From contig NZ_PJMB01000007.1 of NCBI RefSeq assembly GCF_002892835.1, forward strand, positions 62,001 to 126,000: a stretch of 64,000 bases of DNA, in the 5' to 3' direction. This stretch comes from Arthrobacter sp. AFG7.2. GTDB lineage: Bacteria; Actinomycetota; Actinomycetes; Actinomycetales; Micrococcaceae. The position numbers and the translations under genes are program-made. This document shows positions 44,205 to 53,759 of the stretch, in pieces (the stretch's first letter is position 1; each line of letters opens with the position of its first letter). Under the pieces are notes generated by a model. That model searched no databases. It was not told where the DNA came from and saw only the letters and a list, made by a program, of their open reading frames with translations.

Positions 44205-45479
44205 TCAAGCTGCCTCCGGCCCGAACTTCTGCCAGGCGGCCTCCTTCCGTGCCGCCCAGCCGCAGATGGTCCCCCGCTGGACCAGGTCCAGCAGCAACTC
44301 CGCGAGCCGGTATCCGGGCTCCGCTTCAAGTGCCTGCCCAAGGTACGCCGCTGCATAGGAGCCGCGCCCCCGGCACCAGGCGATCCAGCCCCTTCCCGTC
44401 AGTGCCGCGGCGGCCGGCGGCCCGCCCATCAGGGCGAGGTGCTCCAGTGTGAGGTCGAGGGCGTCCAGGCTGTGCCATTGGGGAACGGCCGGCTCCTGCC
44501 CCATGAGGACGCCGCCATAGCGGGGAGTTCCATCCTGGCCACCGGAGATCGGGATGCCGTGCCCGAAGTGGTCCGGAAGCGCCAAGGATGGAAATTGATT
44601 GCCATCCGCTGCGGACGGCAGTTCCTCTTCACCCGCCTGCTCCGCCGCTGGGGTCATCGGCCCCAGCTGCGCGTCGGGGCTGAAAACGCCGAACTCTTCG
44701 GCCCCCGCTGCGGCCGCTGTTTTTCCTGCCGCCGCCATAACGAGGACGGCGTCGCGCCAGGCCGGCACCAGGAGTGTGGCCCGAAGGAAAGCATCCCGGT
44801 GTACTGATGGCTGTTGCAGGTCCCCGACCGGGCGGGCCAGCATCGCCTCCCACTGGCCCAGCACTGCGGCAAACTGGGGCCGGCTTTGCCGCCGGAGGTC
44901 CAGCTGCGCAGACCACACAGCCTCCGCATCCAGCACAGCGGCCCGATGCAGGGCAGGAACGGGGCCCGCCGGCTGCCGCTGTTCCGGTGCAGGTCCAATG
45001 CTGCTTCCCCGGAACACCATCTCAGTGTTAAGCAGGCTGTCGCGGATTTCGTCGATGGGACGTCCGGCCGGCGGGCAGCATGAGACATCCAGGCACCACG
45101 CCTCCCGCCAGAAATCCTCCCCGACGTACCAGGCCTCCCGGACAGGCATCCGCGCCCCTTGCAGCATGGAGTCCAGGGCGGCGAGCAGGCCATCGTACCG
45201 GGACGGCGGCGCCGCGCCGCCATTGCTTGTAAAAATCGCCAGCAAGGTGCCGTCAGCCTCTTTGTCCGCCTCGAGGTAGCGCCGGACGGCCCGCAGAAAC
45301 CGGGCTGGATTCGCAAGGACATCAGGTCCAGGCAGGTCCAGCCGGAGGGTAGCGCCAAGCCTCTTGCCCTGCAGTGTCATCGCCACGAGGCTCTGCGCCG
45401 GCCAGTATCCCAGCGAGTGGGGAATGAAACCCAGGATGTCTTCCGGGCCGCGGACTGTGAGCCGTTCTGGAGGTGTCAT
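44205..45479 (-). CDS. DUF4192 domain-containing protein (424 aa)
   Basis: Actinobacterial soluble protein. The family start is clear: LTVRGPEDILGFIPHSLGYWPAQSLVAMTL, followed by the DUF4192 repeats with LDVSCCPPAGRPID near residue 135. The C-terminal part resembles a helical-repeat region (ALDLTLEHLALMGGPP, AYLGQALEAEPGYRLAELLLDLV). Function is unknown. It stands between the MFS transporter and sigA on the same strand; its ATG (45479) lies 93 bp from the transporter stop. The order DUF4192-sigA-DUF7455-parE is common in the Micrococcales. Confidence 0.9.
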   Translation of the reverse strand: MTPPERLTVRGPEDILGFIPHSLGYWPAQSLVAMTLQGKRLGATLRLDLPGPDVLANPARFLRAVRRYLEADKEADGTLLAIFTSNGGAAPPSRYDGLLAALDSMLQGARMPVREAWYVGEDFWREAWCLDVSCCPPAGRPIDEIRDSLLNTEMVFRGSSIGPAPEQRQPAGPVPALHRAAVLDAEAVWSAQLDLRRQSRPQFAAVLGQWEAMLARPVGDLQQPSVHRDAFLRATLLVPAWRDAVLVMAAAGKTAAAAGAEEFGVFSPDAQLGPMTPAAEQAGEEELPSAADGNQFPSLALPDHFGHGIPISGGQDGTPRYGGVLMGQEPAVPQWHSLDALDLTLEHLALMGGPPAAAALTGRGWIAWCRGRGSYAAAYLGQALEAEPGYRLAELLLDLVQRGTICGWAARKEAAWQKFGPEAA

Positions 45480-45572
45480 GGCTCCAGCATTCGCGGCGAC
45501 GGGGCCAGCCGACAGTAAGGGCCGCTGGTATGTGGAAACCGTGGCCCTGCAGCCGGCCCTGTGGAGGACCAG

Positions 45573-46922
45573 TCAGTCGTCCCGGGAACCCGGCTGGCTG
45601 CGCCGGGCCAGGTTTTCGCGGCGCTGCCGGGCCAGCGCACTGCGCAGCGGCGGGACCACAATGCCCTGGGCAGCCATCTGCCGCCGCACCTTCCGGCGGC
45701 ATACCAGCATTGCTGCGGCACCGGAGCCGAGCAGCAGGAACTGGACACTGAGTGCGATCCGGAACGGGTCCAGCCCGTACAGCACGCCCTTGGAGAAACC
45801 GCTGGTATACAGAACGTCCAGCACCAGCCCGATCAGGAAGATCGCTATCAGCGCTGCGATGAACCCGCCCACGTTGACGATGCCCGTCGCGGTGCCGATC
45901 CGGTGTGCCGGGTTGAAGGTCCTCGCGAAGTCGAAACCAATCATGGAACCCGGCCCGCCGACGGCGAGAACCACCACGAGGCCCGCCAGCAGCCACAGGG
46001 GAGCCCGCCCGGGAGTCAACAGGACGGCAGCCCAGGCCGCAGCAGTGGCCCCGGCGATCAGCAGCACCATGGTGGAACGGCGCAGCGGATGCCGCGACAC
46101 GAACCTTCCGATGAAAGGACCTACCGCCATTGCGGCAGCAACGTAGAGCGTCATGAGGGCAGCCACCGTTCCGGCGTCCAGGCCCTGCCCGGAGATGAGG
46201 AAGGGGTAGCCCCACGTCATGGCGAACACCGTGCCGCTGAACTGGATGGTGAAGTGGCTCCACATACCCAGCCGCGTTCCGGGCTGGCGCCAGGCGCGGG
46301 CCAGGGAGACCCCGGTGGCCTTCAGGCCTTGCCGGGCATGCGGCCGCTCTGTGCCGGGCGGGACGTCCTGCAGGAGCAGCAGGACCAGCACGACGGCGAG
46401 AGCCGACATCCCGGCCAGCATCAGGAATGCGGTGGTCCAGCCGGAGAGGTGCAGGACAAAGGCGAAGGGGATAACGCTGAAGAGCTGGCCCAGCTGCCCC
46501 GACATGCCCGTCAGCTGGGTTACCAGCGGCACCCTGCCAGGGGCAAACCACAGCGGGATCAGGCGGATCACGGAAATAAAGGTCATCGCGTCACCGGCGC
46601 CCACCAGGATGCGGCCTGCCACTCCCCCGGGAACACTGTCGGCAAAAGCCAGCTGGAGCTGCCCGAGTCCCATGAGGACCGCCCCGCCGGCAATCATGGC
46701 GCGCGAGCCGAACCGGTCCACCAGCAGGCCCACCGGAATCTGGAGGCCGGCGTAGACGAGGAGCTGCAGGACGGTGAAAAAGGAGATCGCGGACGCACTG
46801 GCCTGGAACCGCTCAGTGGCCTCCAGCCCTACCACGCCGAACGACGTGCGCTGCGCCACGGCCACCATGTACCCGAAGATTCCAATGGTCCAGATGAGCC
46901 AGGCGCGGGGTGCAGTCACCAC
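45573..46922 (-). CDS. Major facilitator superfamily transporter (449 aa)
   Basis: Twelve-helix MFS permease of unknown substrate. Motif A in the loop 2-3 region (GLLVDRFGSRAMIAGG), the matching VGPFIGRFVSRHPLRRSTM in the second half, and a central cytosolic loop support this. A basic C-terminus follows. The frame stays open upstream into the PAC2 gene, but the family N-terminus begins TAPRAWLIWTIGIFGYM, so I place the start at GTG 46922 (or 46919). There is no good ribosome-binding site; CATAAT lies 4 bp upstream of the first GTG, which suggests a leaderless mRNA. Confidence 0.87.
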   Translation of the reverse strand: MVTAPRAWLIWTIGIFGYMVAVAQRTSFGVVGLEATERFQASASAISFFTVLQLLVYAGLQIPVGLLVDRFGSRAMIAGGAVLMGLGQLQLAFADSVPGGVAGRILVGAGDAMTFISVIRLIPLWFAPGRVPLVTQLTGMSGQLGQLFSVIPFAFVLHLSGWTTAFLMLAGMSALAVVLVLLLLQDVPPGTERPHARQGLKATGVSLARAWRQPGTRLGMWSHFTIQFSGTVFAMTWGYPFLISGQGLDAGTVAALMTLYVAAAMAVGPFIGRFVSRHPLRRSTMVLLIAGATAAAWAAVLLTPGRAPLWLLAGLVVVLAVGGPGSMIGFDFARTFNPAHRIGTATGIVNVGGFIAALIAIFLIGLVLDVLYTSGFSKGVLYGLDPFRIALSVQFLLLGSGAAAMLVCRRKVRRQMAAQGIVVPPLRSALARQRRENLARRSQPGSRDD

Positions 46923-46950
46923 TTCATTATGCCCGCGCCCCGAAGAGCCC

Positions 46951-47889
46951 TTACTGCGCCGGGTTCTCCCGCGCCAGGTACGCCTCCACTGCTGCGCCCA
47001 AAACGTCGGCATTGGGCAGCTCGTCATTCTCGTCCGCCAGGAGCGAGCGGCGGACTGTGCCTTCGGCCTTCTCGTCATAACGGGCCTCCAGCCGTGACAC
47101 CACCTGCTGGACGTCTTCGGAGGCATCAATCTGCTCCGCGATCTGCCGGCCAACCTCCCGGCCGGCCTCGCGGAGCCTGTCTGAAGGCAGCATCAGGGAG
47201 GTGGCGGCGCCCAGGTATTCAAGGCCTGCGACGGCGGCGGTGGGGTATTCAGCTTCGGCAAGGTAGTGCGGCACGTGGATGACGTAGCCGGCAACGTTGC
47301 GGCCTGCCTCCACCAGGCGGAGTTCCAGGATATGGCCTACGGCTGCGGGAACTTCCACCGTTGGCTTCCATACAGAAATGCCCTCGATCAGGTCCGGCCG
47401 GTTTCCGTGGACGGTTACCCCCACCGGCCGGGTGTGGGGAACCGGCATGGGGATGGAGTGGATCCAGGTGACGAGGTTGACGTCCAGTTTCTCCACGATG
47501 CCCACCACAGCCCTGGCGAACCGCTCCCACTGAAGGTCCGGTTCGAAACCTGCGAGCAGCAGAAACGGCTTCCCCAGGCCATCCACCAGCCGGTACAACG
47601 CGAGCCGGGGTTCCTGGTAATCCTGAAGGTGATCCTCAACAAACGTCAGGTGCGGACGGCGCGAGCGGTAGTCAATCAGCTGGTCCGCATCAAAAACAGC
47701 GACCGGCTGGGCGTCGAGGGAGTCCAGGAGCTCCGCATTGATCTGCTTCACCACCTGGCCGGCGTCGGCAAAACCCGTGAAGCCCATCACCAGGTTCAGC
47801 CCGCGAAGGTCGGGACTGTGGAACAGCTCAATGTTGCTCGCATAGAGCGCATCGGGGTCCAGCAGGGAGCCGGAAATCCGTTCAAGCAC
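46951..47889 (-). CDS. PAC2-family protein (proteasome assembly chaperone-like, 312 aa)
   Basis: Member of the PAC2 family, related to eukaryotic proteasome assembly chaperone 2; actinobacterial members are linked to the 20S proteasome by genome context. Visible: LIDYRSRRPHLTFVEDHL, LLLAGFEPDLQWERFARAV, SIPMPVPHTRPVGVTVHGNRPDL, YVIHVPHYLAEAEYPTAAVAGLEYL, and a helical C-terminus with VVSRLEARYD. The start is GTG 47889 after AAAGGA. It is divergent from the leucyl aminopeptidase gene across a 257-bp gap. Confidence 0.9.
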   Translation of the reverse strand: MLERISGSLLDPDALYASNIELFHSPDLRGLNLVMGFTGFADAGQVVKQINAELLDSLDAQPVAVFDADQLIDYRSRRPHLTFVEDHLQDYQEPRLALYRLVDGLGKPFLLLAGFEPDLQWERFARAVVGIVEKLDVNLVTWIHSIPMPVPHTRPVGVTVHGNRPDLIEGISVWKPTVEVPAAVGHILELRLVEAGRNVAGYVIHVPHYLAEAEYPTAAVAGLEYLGAATSLMLPSDRLREAGREVGRQIAEQIDASEDVQQVVSRLEARYDEKAEGTVRRSLLADENDELPNADVLGAAVEAYLARENPAQ

Positions 47890-48146
47890 GGCATGTTCCT
47901 TTCACAGGTGGGGTGGACATTCTTTACAACGCCCCGGGACAGCCGGGCATTCCGGCGGCCACTGTGGCGCACCTCTCAGGAAATTCTCCAGCTCAGACGC
48001 AGACGGGCTACGATCGGAACTGGCCTGCCAGACGGGCCCGCAGACTCCCGGACTGCGTTCCGAACGGCCGCACCCGGGCAACCATGGCAGAGCGCCGAAC
48101 ATGCACCCCTGCCCGAACATCTTTCGAGAATCGAGGACTGATCCGC

Positions 48147-49670
48147 GTGGTCAAGAATACTGAAATCAACCTTAGTACCCTCTCGCGGGACCTGAAGAAG
48201 AGCCCCGGCGACGCCGTGGTCATAGGTGTGGGGCAGGGTGCGGACGGTCCCGTCCTCCTGGAGAACCCGCTGACCGCCAGGTCCGCCGAGGCTCTCGGTG
48301 ATTCCCTCAAGAGCCTCGGCGTGACAGGTGCTGCCGATCAGCTGGTGCGTTTGCCTGGCCTCCCCGAGACGGGTGCGGGCGTGCTGGTCCTGGCCGGCGT
48401 GGGCAAAGTGTCAGCGGCCGGCCCGCTGGGAGCGGAAGCACTGCGGCGCGCTGCCGGCTCGGCTGTACGCCAGCTTGCCGGCCTTGCCACAGTTGTCCTG
48501 GCGTTTCCGACGGCGTCGCTTGCCGATGTGGAGGCCGTGGCCGAGGGCGCGGCCCTGGGTGCCTACTCCTTCACCGAGTTCCGGTCCTCGAAGGACGGCC
48601 TGAAGGATCCCGTCCGCAACGCCGTGATTTTCACGGAGCTGGCAGACCAGAAAGAACTGGCCCCTGCGCTCAAGCGGGCCGCGCTGATCGGCAAGGCCGT
48701 CAACGCCACCCGCTCCCTCGTCAACCAGCCGCCAAGCCACCTCTACCCGGAGACTTTCGCTGAGGCTGCGAAGGACCTGGCCAAGGGCCTGCCGGTGAAA
48801 GTCACGGTCTGGGACGAGAAGCGCCTGGAAAAGGAAGGCTTTGGCGGCATCATGGGCGTAGGCAAGGGATCCGCCCGCCAGCCCCGCCTCGTCAAGGTGG
48901 AATACTCGCCCGCCAAGGCAACGTCAAAAATCGCTCTGGTGGGCAAGGGCATCACGTTCGACACCGGCGGGATCTCCATCAAGCCGGCCCTCGGCATGGG
49001 AGACATGAAGAGCGACATGGCCGGTGCCGCCGTCGTCCTTAACACTGTCCTGGCCCTTGCGGGACTGGGCCTGCCCGTCAAGGCCACCGCCTGGCTCTGC
49101 ATCGCCGAGAACATGCCTTCCGGCGCCGCCTCCCGCCCCGCCGACGTCCTCACGATGTTCGGCGGCAAGACCGTTGAGGTCCTGAACACCGACGCCGAGG
49201 GCCGGCTGGTGATGGCCGACGGCATCGTGGCCGCCAGCCTGGAGCACCCCGACGCCATCATTGACGTCGCCACCCTCACCGGCGCACAGCTGATCGCCCT
49301 GGGCAACCGGACTGCCGGCGTCATGGGATCCGACAGCGTGACTGCGCCTCTGAAAGCGGCAGCGGACCGGGCCGGGGAACTCGTTTGGCCCATGCCGCTT
49401 CCCGAGGAACTGCGGCCCAGCCTCGATTCGCAGGTCGCAGACCTCGCAAACATCGGGGAACGCCACGGCGGCATGATGACCGCAGCCGTTTTCCTCCGCG
49501 AGTTCGTGGGTAAGGGCAAGGACGGGGAACAGATCCCCTGGGCACATATCGACATCGCCGGGCCCTCCTTTAACAACGGAAGCCCGTATGGCTACACGCA
49601 CAAGCAGGGAACGGGCTGCACGGTCCGGACTCTGGTGGCCTATGTGGAAGACATTTTGGCTGCCGCCTGA
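48147..49670 (+). CDS. pepA: Leucyl aminopeptidase, M17 family (507 aa)
   Basis: Cytosolic two-zinc aminopeptidase trimming N-terminal residues from peptides. LVGKGITFDTGGISIKP and MKSDMAGAA hold metal ligands (Lys, Asp), and NTDAEGRLVMADG is the M17 signature with Asp/Glu ligands and the catalytic Arg. The N-terminal macro-like domain fills residues 1-190. I chose GTG 48147 because GAGGA lies upstream at good spacing and the length then fits the family; the longer frame adds Arg/Pro-rich sequence. A TACGAT -10-like box is at 48009-48014. Confidence 0.95.
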   Translation: MVKNTEINLSTLSRDLKKSPGDAVVIGVGQGADGPVLLENPLTARSAEALGDSLKSLGVTGAADQLVRLPGLPETGAGVLVLAGVGKVSAAGPLGAEALRRAAGSAVRQLAGLATVVLAFPTASLADVEAVAEGAALGAYSFTEFRSSKDGLKDPVRNAVIFTELADQKELAPALKRAALIGKAVNATRSLVNQPPSHLYPETFAEAAKDLAKGLPVKVTVWDEKRLEKEGFGGIMGVGKGSARQPRLVKVEYSPAKATSKIALVGKGITFDTGGISIKPALGMGDMKSDMAGAAVVLNTVLALAGLGLPVKATAWLCIAENMPSGAASRPADVLTMFGGKTVEVLNTDAEGRLVMADGIVAASLEHPDAIIDVATLTGAQLIALGNRTAGVMGSDSVTAPLKAAADRAGELVWPMPLPEELRPSLDSQVADLANIGERHGGMMTAAVFLREFVGKGKDGEQIPWAHIDIAGPSFNNGSPYGYTHKQGTGCTVRTLVAYVEDILAAA

Positions 49671-49695
49671 CGCGTTTTGGCGGCCCCCAACGTGT

Positions 49696-49748
49696 TGTCA
49701 CGCGGCTTTGCGGAACTGGTGATCCCTGTGCCACAAAGCCGCGTGACA
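49696..49748. repeat. Long intergenic hairpin between pepA and lpdA
   Basis: Perfect 15-bp arms TGTCACGCGGCTTTG (49696-49710) and CAAAGCCGCGTGACA (49734-49748), with about eight more pairs continuing inside and a GAT loop. A second small hairpin (GCTCCAC/GTGGAGC, 49761-49789) follows. It may be a terminator for pepA, but it has no U-run and its size suggests a REP- or MITE-like element. Confidence 0.6.
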
Positions 49749-49930
49749 CTCGACACAAGCGCTCCACAAACGTGGTGCCAGGGTGGAGCATGGATAAGTG
49801 GTTCGCTAAGGTGAACCACGGTAGTCACAAATGCAAGAGAACAGGCCTGCTGGCATAATCACGGCAGTGCAAGTTCCAAGACCAGATGATGCGCAGGATC
49901 GCGTCATCGTTCACGCGAGGGAGCGTTTTA

Positions 49931-51313
49931 GTGGCCGATCAGGCAACTGCGCAAGAATTCGACATCCTGGTACTCGGTGGCGGCAGCGGCGGATACGCCG
50001 CCGCGCTGCGGGCAGTACAGCTTGGCCTCACCGTCGGCCTCGTGGAGAAAGCAAAGCTGGGCGGCACCTGCCTCCACAACGGCTGCATCCCCACCAAGGC
50101 CCTCCTGCACTCCGCGGAACTGGCCGACCACGCCCGTGACTCTGCCAAGTATGGCGTGAACGTCACCCTGGACAGCATCGACATCAACGCTGTCAACGCG
50201 TACAAGGACGGCATCATCGCCGGCAAGTTCAAGGGCCTGCAGGGACTCATCAAGTCCAAGGGCATCACCGTCATTGAGGGCGAAGGCAAGCTCCAGGGCA
50301 CGGACACCGTCGTGGTGAACGGTACCGCCTACAAGGGCAAGAACATCGTCCTGGCCACCGGCTCCTACTCGCGTACCCTCCCGGGCCTTGAGCTCGGCGG
50401 CAAGGTCATCACCTCGGACCAGGCGCTCACCATGGACTTCATTCCCAAGAGCGCCATCATCCTGGGCGGCGGCGTCATCGGCGTCGAGTTCGCCTCGGTC
50501 TGGAAGTCCTTCGGCGTGGAAGTCACCATCGTGGAGGGCCTGCCCTCCCTCGTCCCCAACGAGGACGCCACCATCGTCAAGAACTTCGAGCGGGCCTTCA
50601 AGAAGCGCGGCATCAAGTTCTCCACCGGAGTGTTCTTCCAGGGCGTCGAGCAGAACAACGACGGCGTCAAGGTCACCCTGGTGGACGGCAAGACCTTCGA
50701 GGCCGACCTCCTCCTCGTTGCCGTGGGCCGCGGTCCCGTCACCGCCAACCTTGGCTACGAGGAAGCGGGCGTCACCATCGACCGCGGCTTCGTCATCACC
50801 AACGAGCGCCTGCACACGGGCGTCGGGAACATCTACGCCGTCGGTGACATCGTCCCCGGCGTCCAGCTCGCGCACCGCGGCTACCAGCAGGGCATCTTCG
50901 TCGCCGAGGAAATTGCCGGCCTCAAGCCCGTGGTCGTCGAGGATATCAACATCCCGAAGGTCACCTACTCCGAGCCGGAAATCGCCACCGTTGGCTACAC
51001 CGAGAAGGCCGCCAAGGAGAAGTTCGGCGAAGACCAGGTGCAGACCCAGGAATACAACCTGGCCGGCAACGGCAAGAGCTCCATCCTCGGCACCTCCGGA
51101 CTGGTCAAGCTGGTCCGCCAGAAGGACGGCCCTGTTGTGGGCGTCCACATGATCGGAGCCCGCATGGGTGAGCAGGTTGGCGAAGCCCAGCTGATCGTGA
51201 ACTGGGAAGCCTACCCTGAGGATGTTGCCCAGCTGGTGCACGCGCACCCCACCCAGAACGAGGCCATGGGCGAAGCCCACCTGGCACTCGCGGGCAAGCC
51301 GCTTCACGGCTAG
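49931..51313 (+). CDS. lpdA: Dihydrolipoyl dehydrogenase (460 aa)
   Basis: E3 flavoprotein that reoxidises dihydrolipoamide on 2-oxoacid dehydrogenase complexes, passing electrons to NAD+. FAD motif FDILVLGGGSGGYAAALRA, redox disulfide in GGTCLHNGCIPTKALL, NAD motif IILGGGVIGVEFASVW, and C-terminal HAHPTQNEAMGEAHLA with the catalytic His-Glu pair. I chose GTG 49931 (VADQATAQEFD) because GAGGGA precedes it. It is followed by the E2 gene (sucB) across 114 bp with a hairpin, so the pair may share or split transcription there. Confidence 0.97.
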   Translation: MADQATAQEFDILVLGGGSGGYAAALRAVQLGLTVGLVEKAKLGGTCLHNGCIPTKALLHSAELADHARDSAKYGVNVTLDSIDINAVNAYKDGIIAGKFKGLQGLIKSKGITVIEGEGKLQGTDTVVVNGTAYKGKNIVLATGSYSRTLPGLELGGKVITSDQALTMDFIPKSAIILGGGVIGVEFASVWKSFGVEVTIVEGLPSLVPNEDATIVKNFERAFKKRGIKFSTGVFFQGVEQNNDGVKVTLVDGKTFEADLLLVAVGRGPVTANLGYEEAGVTIDRGFVITNERLHTGVGNIYAVGDIVPGVQLAHRGYQQGIFVAEEIAGLKPVVVEDINIPKVTYSEPEIATVGYTEKAAKEKFGEDQVQTQEYNLAGNGKSSILGTSGLVKLVRQKDGPVVGVHMIGARMGEQVGEAQLIVNWEAYPEDVAQLVHAHPTQNEAMGEAHLALAGKPLHG

Positions 51314-51333
51314 TCTCCCCCACCACCAAAGAG

Positions 51334-51370
51334 CCTGGTGCACCCGGCACGGAATGCCGGGTGCACTAGG
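51334..51370. terminator. Hairpin between lpdA and sucB
   Basis: 16-bp stem: 12 perfect pairs GTGCACCCGGCA / TGCCGGGTGCAC plus CCTG/TAGG, loop CGGAA. There is no U-run; it may be a partial terminator or an mRNA-stability element between the E3 and E2 genes. Confidence 0.6.
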
Positions 51371-51427
51371 CTGGCCAACAGGCAGCAATCATCCGCACTA
51401 AAGATCAATAAGGAGAACGGGGACGAC

Positions 51428-53224
51428 ATGTCTGAATCCGTTAACTTGCCCGCCCTCGGTGAGAGCGTCACCGAAGGAACCGTCACCCGCTGGCTGAAGC
51501 AGGTAGGTGACCGGGTAGAGGTGGACGAGCCCCTGCTCGAAGTCTCCACCGACAAAGTAGACACTGAAATCCCCTCTCCTGTCGCTGGCGTGATTGAGGA
51601 AATCCTGGTTGCCGAGGACGAGACCGCCGAGGTAGGCGCTCCCCTGGTCCGGATTGGTGACGGTTCCGGCGGCGGCGCCCCGGCCGAAGAAGCTCCTGCT
51701 GCTGAGCAGGCATCCGCTCCCGCCGAGGCCCCCTCCACTGAAGCACCTGCTCCCGCCGAAGCGCCTTCCACTGAAGCGCCCGCCCCCGAAGCACCAGCGC
51801 AGGAAGCTTCCGCACCCGAGACACCGGCAGCCGGCGGCGGCGAAAGCCACGAAGTCACACTGCCGGCCCTCGGTGAGAGCGTCACCGAAGGCACGGTCAC
51901 CCGCTGGCTGAAGGCTGTTGGGGACGCCGTCGAGGTTGACGAGCCTTTGCTGGAGGTCTCCACCGACAAGGTTGACACCGAAATCCCGTCGCCCGTGGCC
52001 GGCACCCTGCAGGAGATCCGCGTCAGCGAGGACGAGACCGCAGAGGTCGGCTCCGTCCTTGCAGTCATCGGCTCGGGTGCAACCGCCGCCCCGGCCGAGG
52101 CTCCCTCCACCGAAGCGCCGGTCCAGGAAGCGCCCAAGGCAGAAGCACCGCAGGCAGAAGCACCTGCGCCGCAGGCAGCTCCCGCCCAGGCGGCACCCCA
52201 GCAGGAGGCCCCCAAGGCAGCACCTGCTCCCCAGGCCCCCGCAGCAGCTCCGGCGTCAGCAGAGGCTGCGCCGGCCGGCGGATCCGAGTCAGGCTACGTG
52301 ACCCCCCTGGTCCGGAAACTGGCCAACCAGCACGGCGTGGACATCGCCTCGCTCTCGGGCACAGGTGTCGGCGGCCGTATCCGCAAGCAGGACGTTATGG
52401 CCGCAGCCGAAGCCAAGGCAGCTCCCGCAGAGGCCCCGGCAGCAGCACCTGCCGCGTCCGCCCCCGCAGCCTCCGCAGCCCCGGCAGGCGCCGCTTCCTC
52501 ACTCCGTGGCACCACGCAGAAGGCACCGCGCATCCGCCAGGTCATTGCCCGCCGCATGCGTGAGTCCCTCGAGGTCTCCACCCAGCTGACGCAGGTCCAC
52601 GAAGTGGACATGACCAAGGTGGCCAAGCTCCGCGCCCGTGCCAAGAACTCCTTCCAGGCACAGAATGGCGTCAAGCTGACCTTCCTGCCGTTCATCGCCA
52701 AGGCGGTGGCCGAGGCCCTCAAGCAGCACCCGAAGCTCAACGCTGCCTACGACGAGGCCAAGCAGGAAATCACGTACCACAACGCCGAGCACCTGGCGAT
52801 CGCCGTCGACACGGACAAGGGCCTGCTGGTCCCGGTCATCAACGACGCCGGTAACCTGAACCTCGCCGGACTGGCAGCCAAGATCGCCGACGTCGCAGGC
52901 CGCACCCGCGACGGCAAGATCGGCCCGGACGAGCTGTCCGGCGGCACATTCAGCATCACCAACATCGGCTCGGTCGGGGCCCTGTTCGACACCCCGATCA
53001 TCAACCAGCCGCAGGTGGGGATCCTCGGCACCGGCGCCATCGTCAAGCGTGCCGTGGTGGTCTCCGATGAGAATGGTGACGACTCGATCGCCATCCGCTC
53101 CATGATGTACCTGTCCCTGACGTACGACCACCGCCTGGTGGACGGCGCGGACGCCGGCCGTTTCCTCCAGACCCTCAGGGCGCGCCTCGAAGAAGGCGCC
53201 TTCGAAGCGGACCTGGGGCTGTAA
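51428..53224 (+). CDS. sucB: 2-oxoacid dehydrogenase E2, dihydrolipoamide acyltransferase (598 aa)
   Basis: E2 core of the 2-oxoglutarate and/or pyruvate dehydrogenase complex. Two near-identical lipoyl domains (about residues 2-77 and 140-215) carry the lipoyl lysines K43 and K181 in TDKVDTE. Ala/Pro/Glu-rich linkers follow, then the E3-binding domain (near 290-325, [19 protein letters not shown]) and the catalytic acyltransferase domain ending in [14 protein letters not shown] with the active His and Asp. ATG 51428 follows AAGGAG. Actinobacteria often use one E2 for both complexes, so the sucB symbol is conventional. LipB and LipA, which modify it, are encoded 8-9 kb away. Confidence 0.94.
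   Translation: MSESVNLPALGESVTEGTVTRWLKQVGDRVEVDEPLLEVSTDKVDTEIPSPVAGVIEEILVAEDETAEVGAPLVRIGDGSGGGAPAEEAPAAEQASAPAEAPSTEAPAPAEAPSTEAPAPEAPAQEASAPETPAAGGGESHEVTLPALGESVTEGTVTRWLKAVGDAVEVDEPLLEVSTDKVDTEIPSPVAGTLQEIRVSEDETAEVGSVLAVIGSGATAAPAEAPSTEAPVQEAPKAEAPQAEAPAPQAAPAQAAPQQEAPKAAPAPQAPAAAPASAEAAPAGGSESGYVTPLVRKLANQHGVDIASLSGTGVGGRIRKQDVMAAAEAKAAPAEAPAAAPAASAPAASAAPAGAASSLRGTTQKAPRIRQVIARRMRESLEVSTQLTQVHEVDMTKVAKLRARAKNSFQAQNGVKLTFLPFIAKAVAEALKQHPKLNAAYDEAKQEITYHNAEHLAIAVDTDKGLLVPVINDAGNLNLAGLAAKIADVAGRTRDGKIGPDELSGGTFSITNIGSVGALFDTPIINQPQVGILGTGAIVKRAVVVSDENGDDSIAIRSMMYLSLTYDHRLVDGADAGRFLQTLRARLEEGAFEADLGL
51452..51913 (+). repeat. Direct repeat of lipoyl-domain coding sequence in sucB
   Basis: The 48 bases at 51452-51499 recur at 51866-51913 with two mismatches, offset 414 bp (138 codons). 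The protein domains are alike beyond this stretch. This is an in-gene domain duplication. Confidence 0.85.
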
Positions 53225-53391
53225 CAGCCGTATTCTGACGACGGCGGTGCGGGCTCGGGTGGGAAACCACCGGAACGCCTGTGCCGCCGTCGGCCGTTTA
53301 ATCCCTGCAACCCCCTGCCGGCGCTCCGGACATCAGCACTCCGTACCTGTCAGCTACTACAACCGGTAGAACGAATGGCTACACTGGTCCC

Positions 53392-53742
53392 ATGAACATC
53401 GTCTATAACATCGTGGTCTTCCTGCACATCGTTGGCGCCGCCATGATCGTGGGTATCTGGATCGGCCAGATGAAGAAACCCACCGTCCATCCCCGCCAGT
53501 TCGACGGGGCCATGCTCCAGCTCCTGACCGGCATCGCCCTGATGGGGCTTATCCCCGCACTGGACATGGACGCCAACTACTTCAAGCTCGGCATCAAGTT
53601 TGCCGTAGCCCTCGCTGTCGGCGTCCTGGCATTCATTGGCCGCCGGAAGTACAAGAAGGGCGAGGACATCAGTGCAGGCCTGGCCCACGGCGTGGGCGGC
53701 CTCGCGCTGCTGAACATCGCGATCGCGACACTCTGGCAGTAA
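53392..53742 (+). CDS. Small integral membrane protein of unknown function (116 aa)
   Basis: Four hydrophobic segments: IVVFLHIVGAAMIVGIWIG, LLTGIALMGLIPAL, FAVALAVGVLAFIG and GVGGLALLNIAIATL, with short charged loops (QMKKPTVHPRQF, RRKYKKGED). The His in the first helix (FLHIVG) is notable. I do not recognise a named family with certainty. It has its own 167-bp upstream gap and ends 18 bp before a strong terminator hairpin, so it appears to be a single-gene unit. Confidence 0.85.
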   Translation: MNIVYNIVVFLHIVGAAMIVGIWIGQMKKPTVHPRQFDGAMLQLLTGIALMGLIPALDMDANYFKLGIKFAVALAVGVLAFIGRRKYKKGEDISAGLAHGVGGLALLNIAIATLWQ

Positions 53743-53759
53743 CTGCTGGAGGCAGGACC

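Noticed and set aside
45322..46551. 409-codon minus-strand frame in another phase of the MFS gene
   Set aside because: Arg/Pro/Gly-rich frame shadow with no membrane segments, overlapping the clear transporter frame.
46923..47153. Upstream extension of the MFS gene into the PAC2 gene
   Set aside because: Basic, Arg/Ser-rich sequence with no match to transporter N-termini.
51650..52300. Ala/Pro/Glu-rich tandem repeats in sucB as a mobile or CRISPR-like repeat
   Set aside because: The repeats are in frame and form the flexible linkers typical of E2 proteins.
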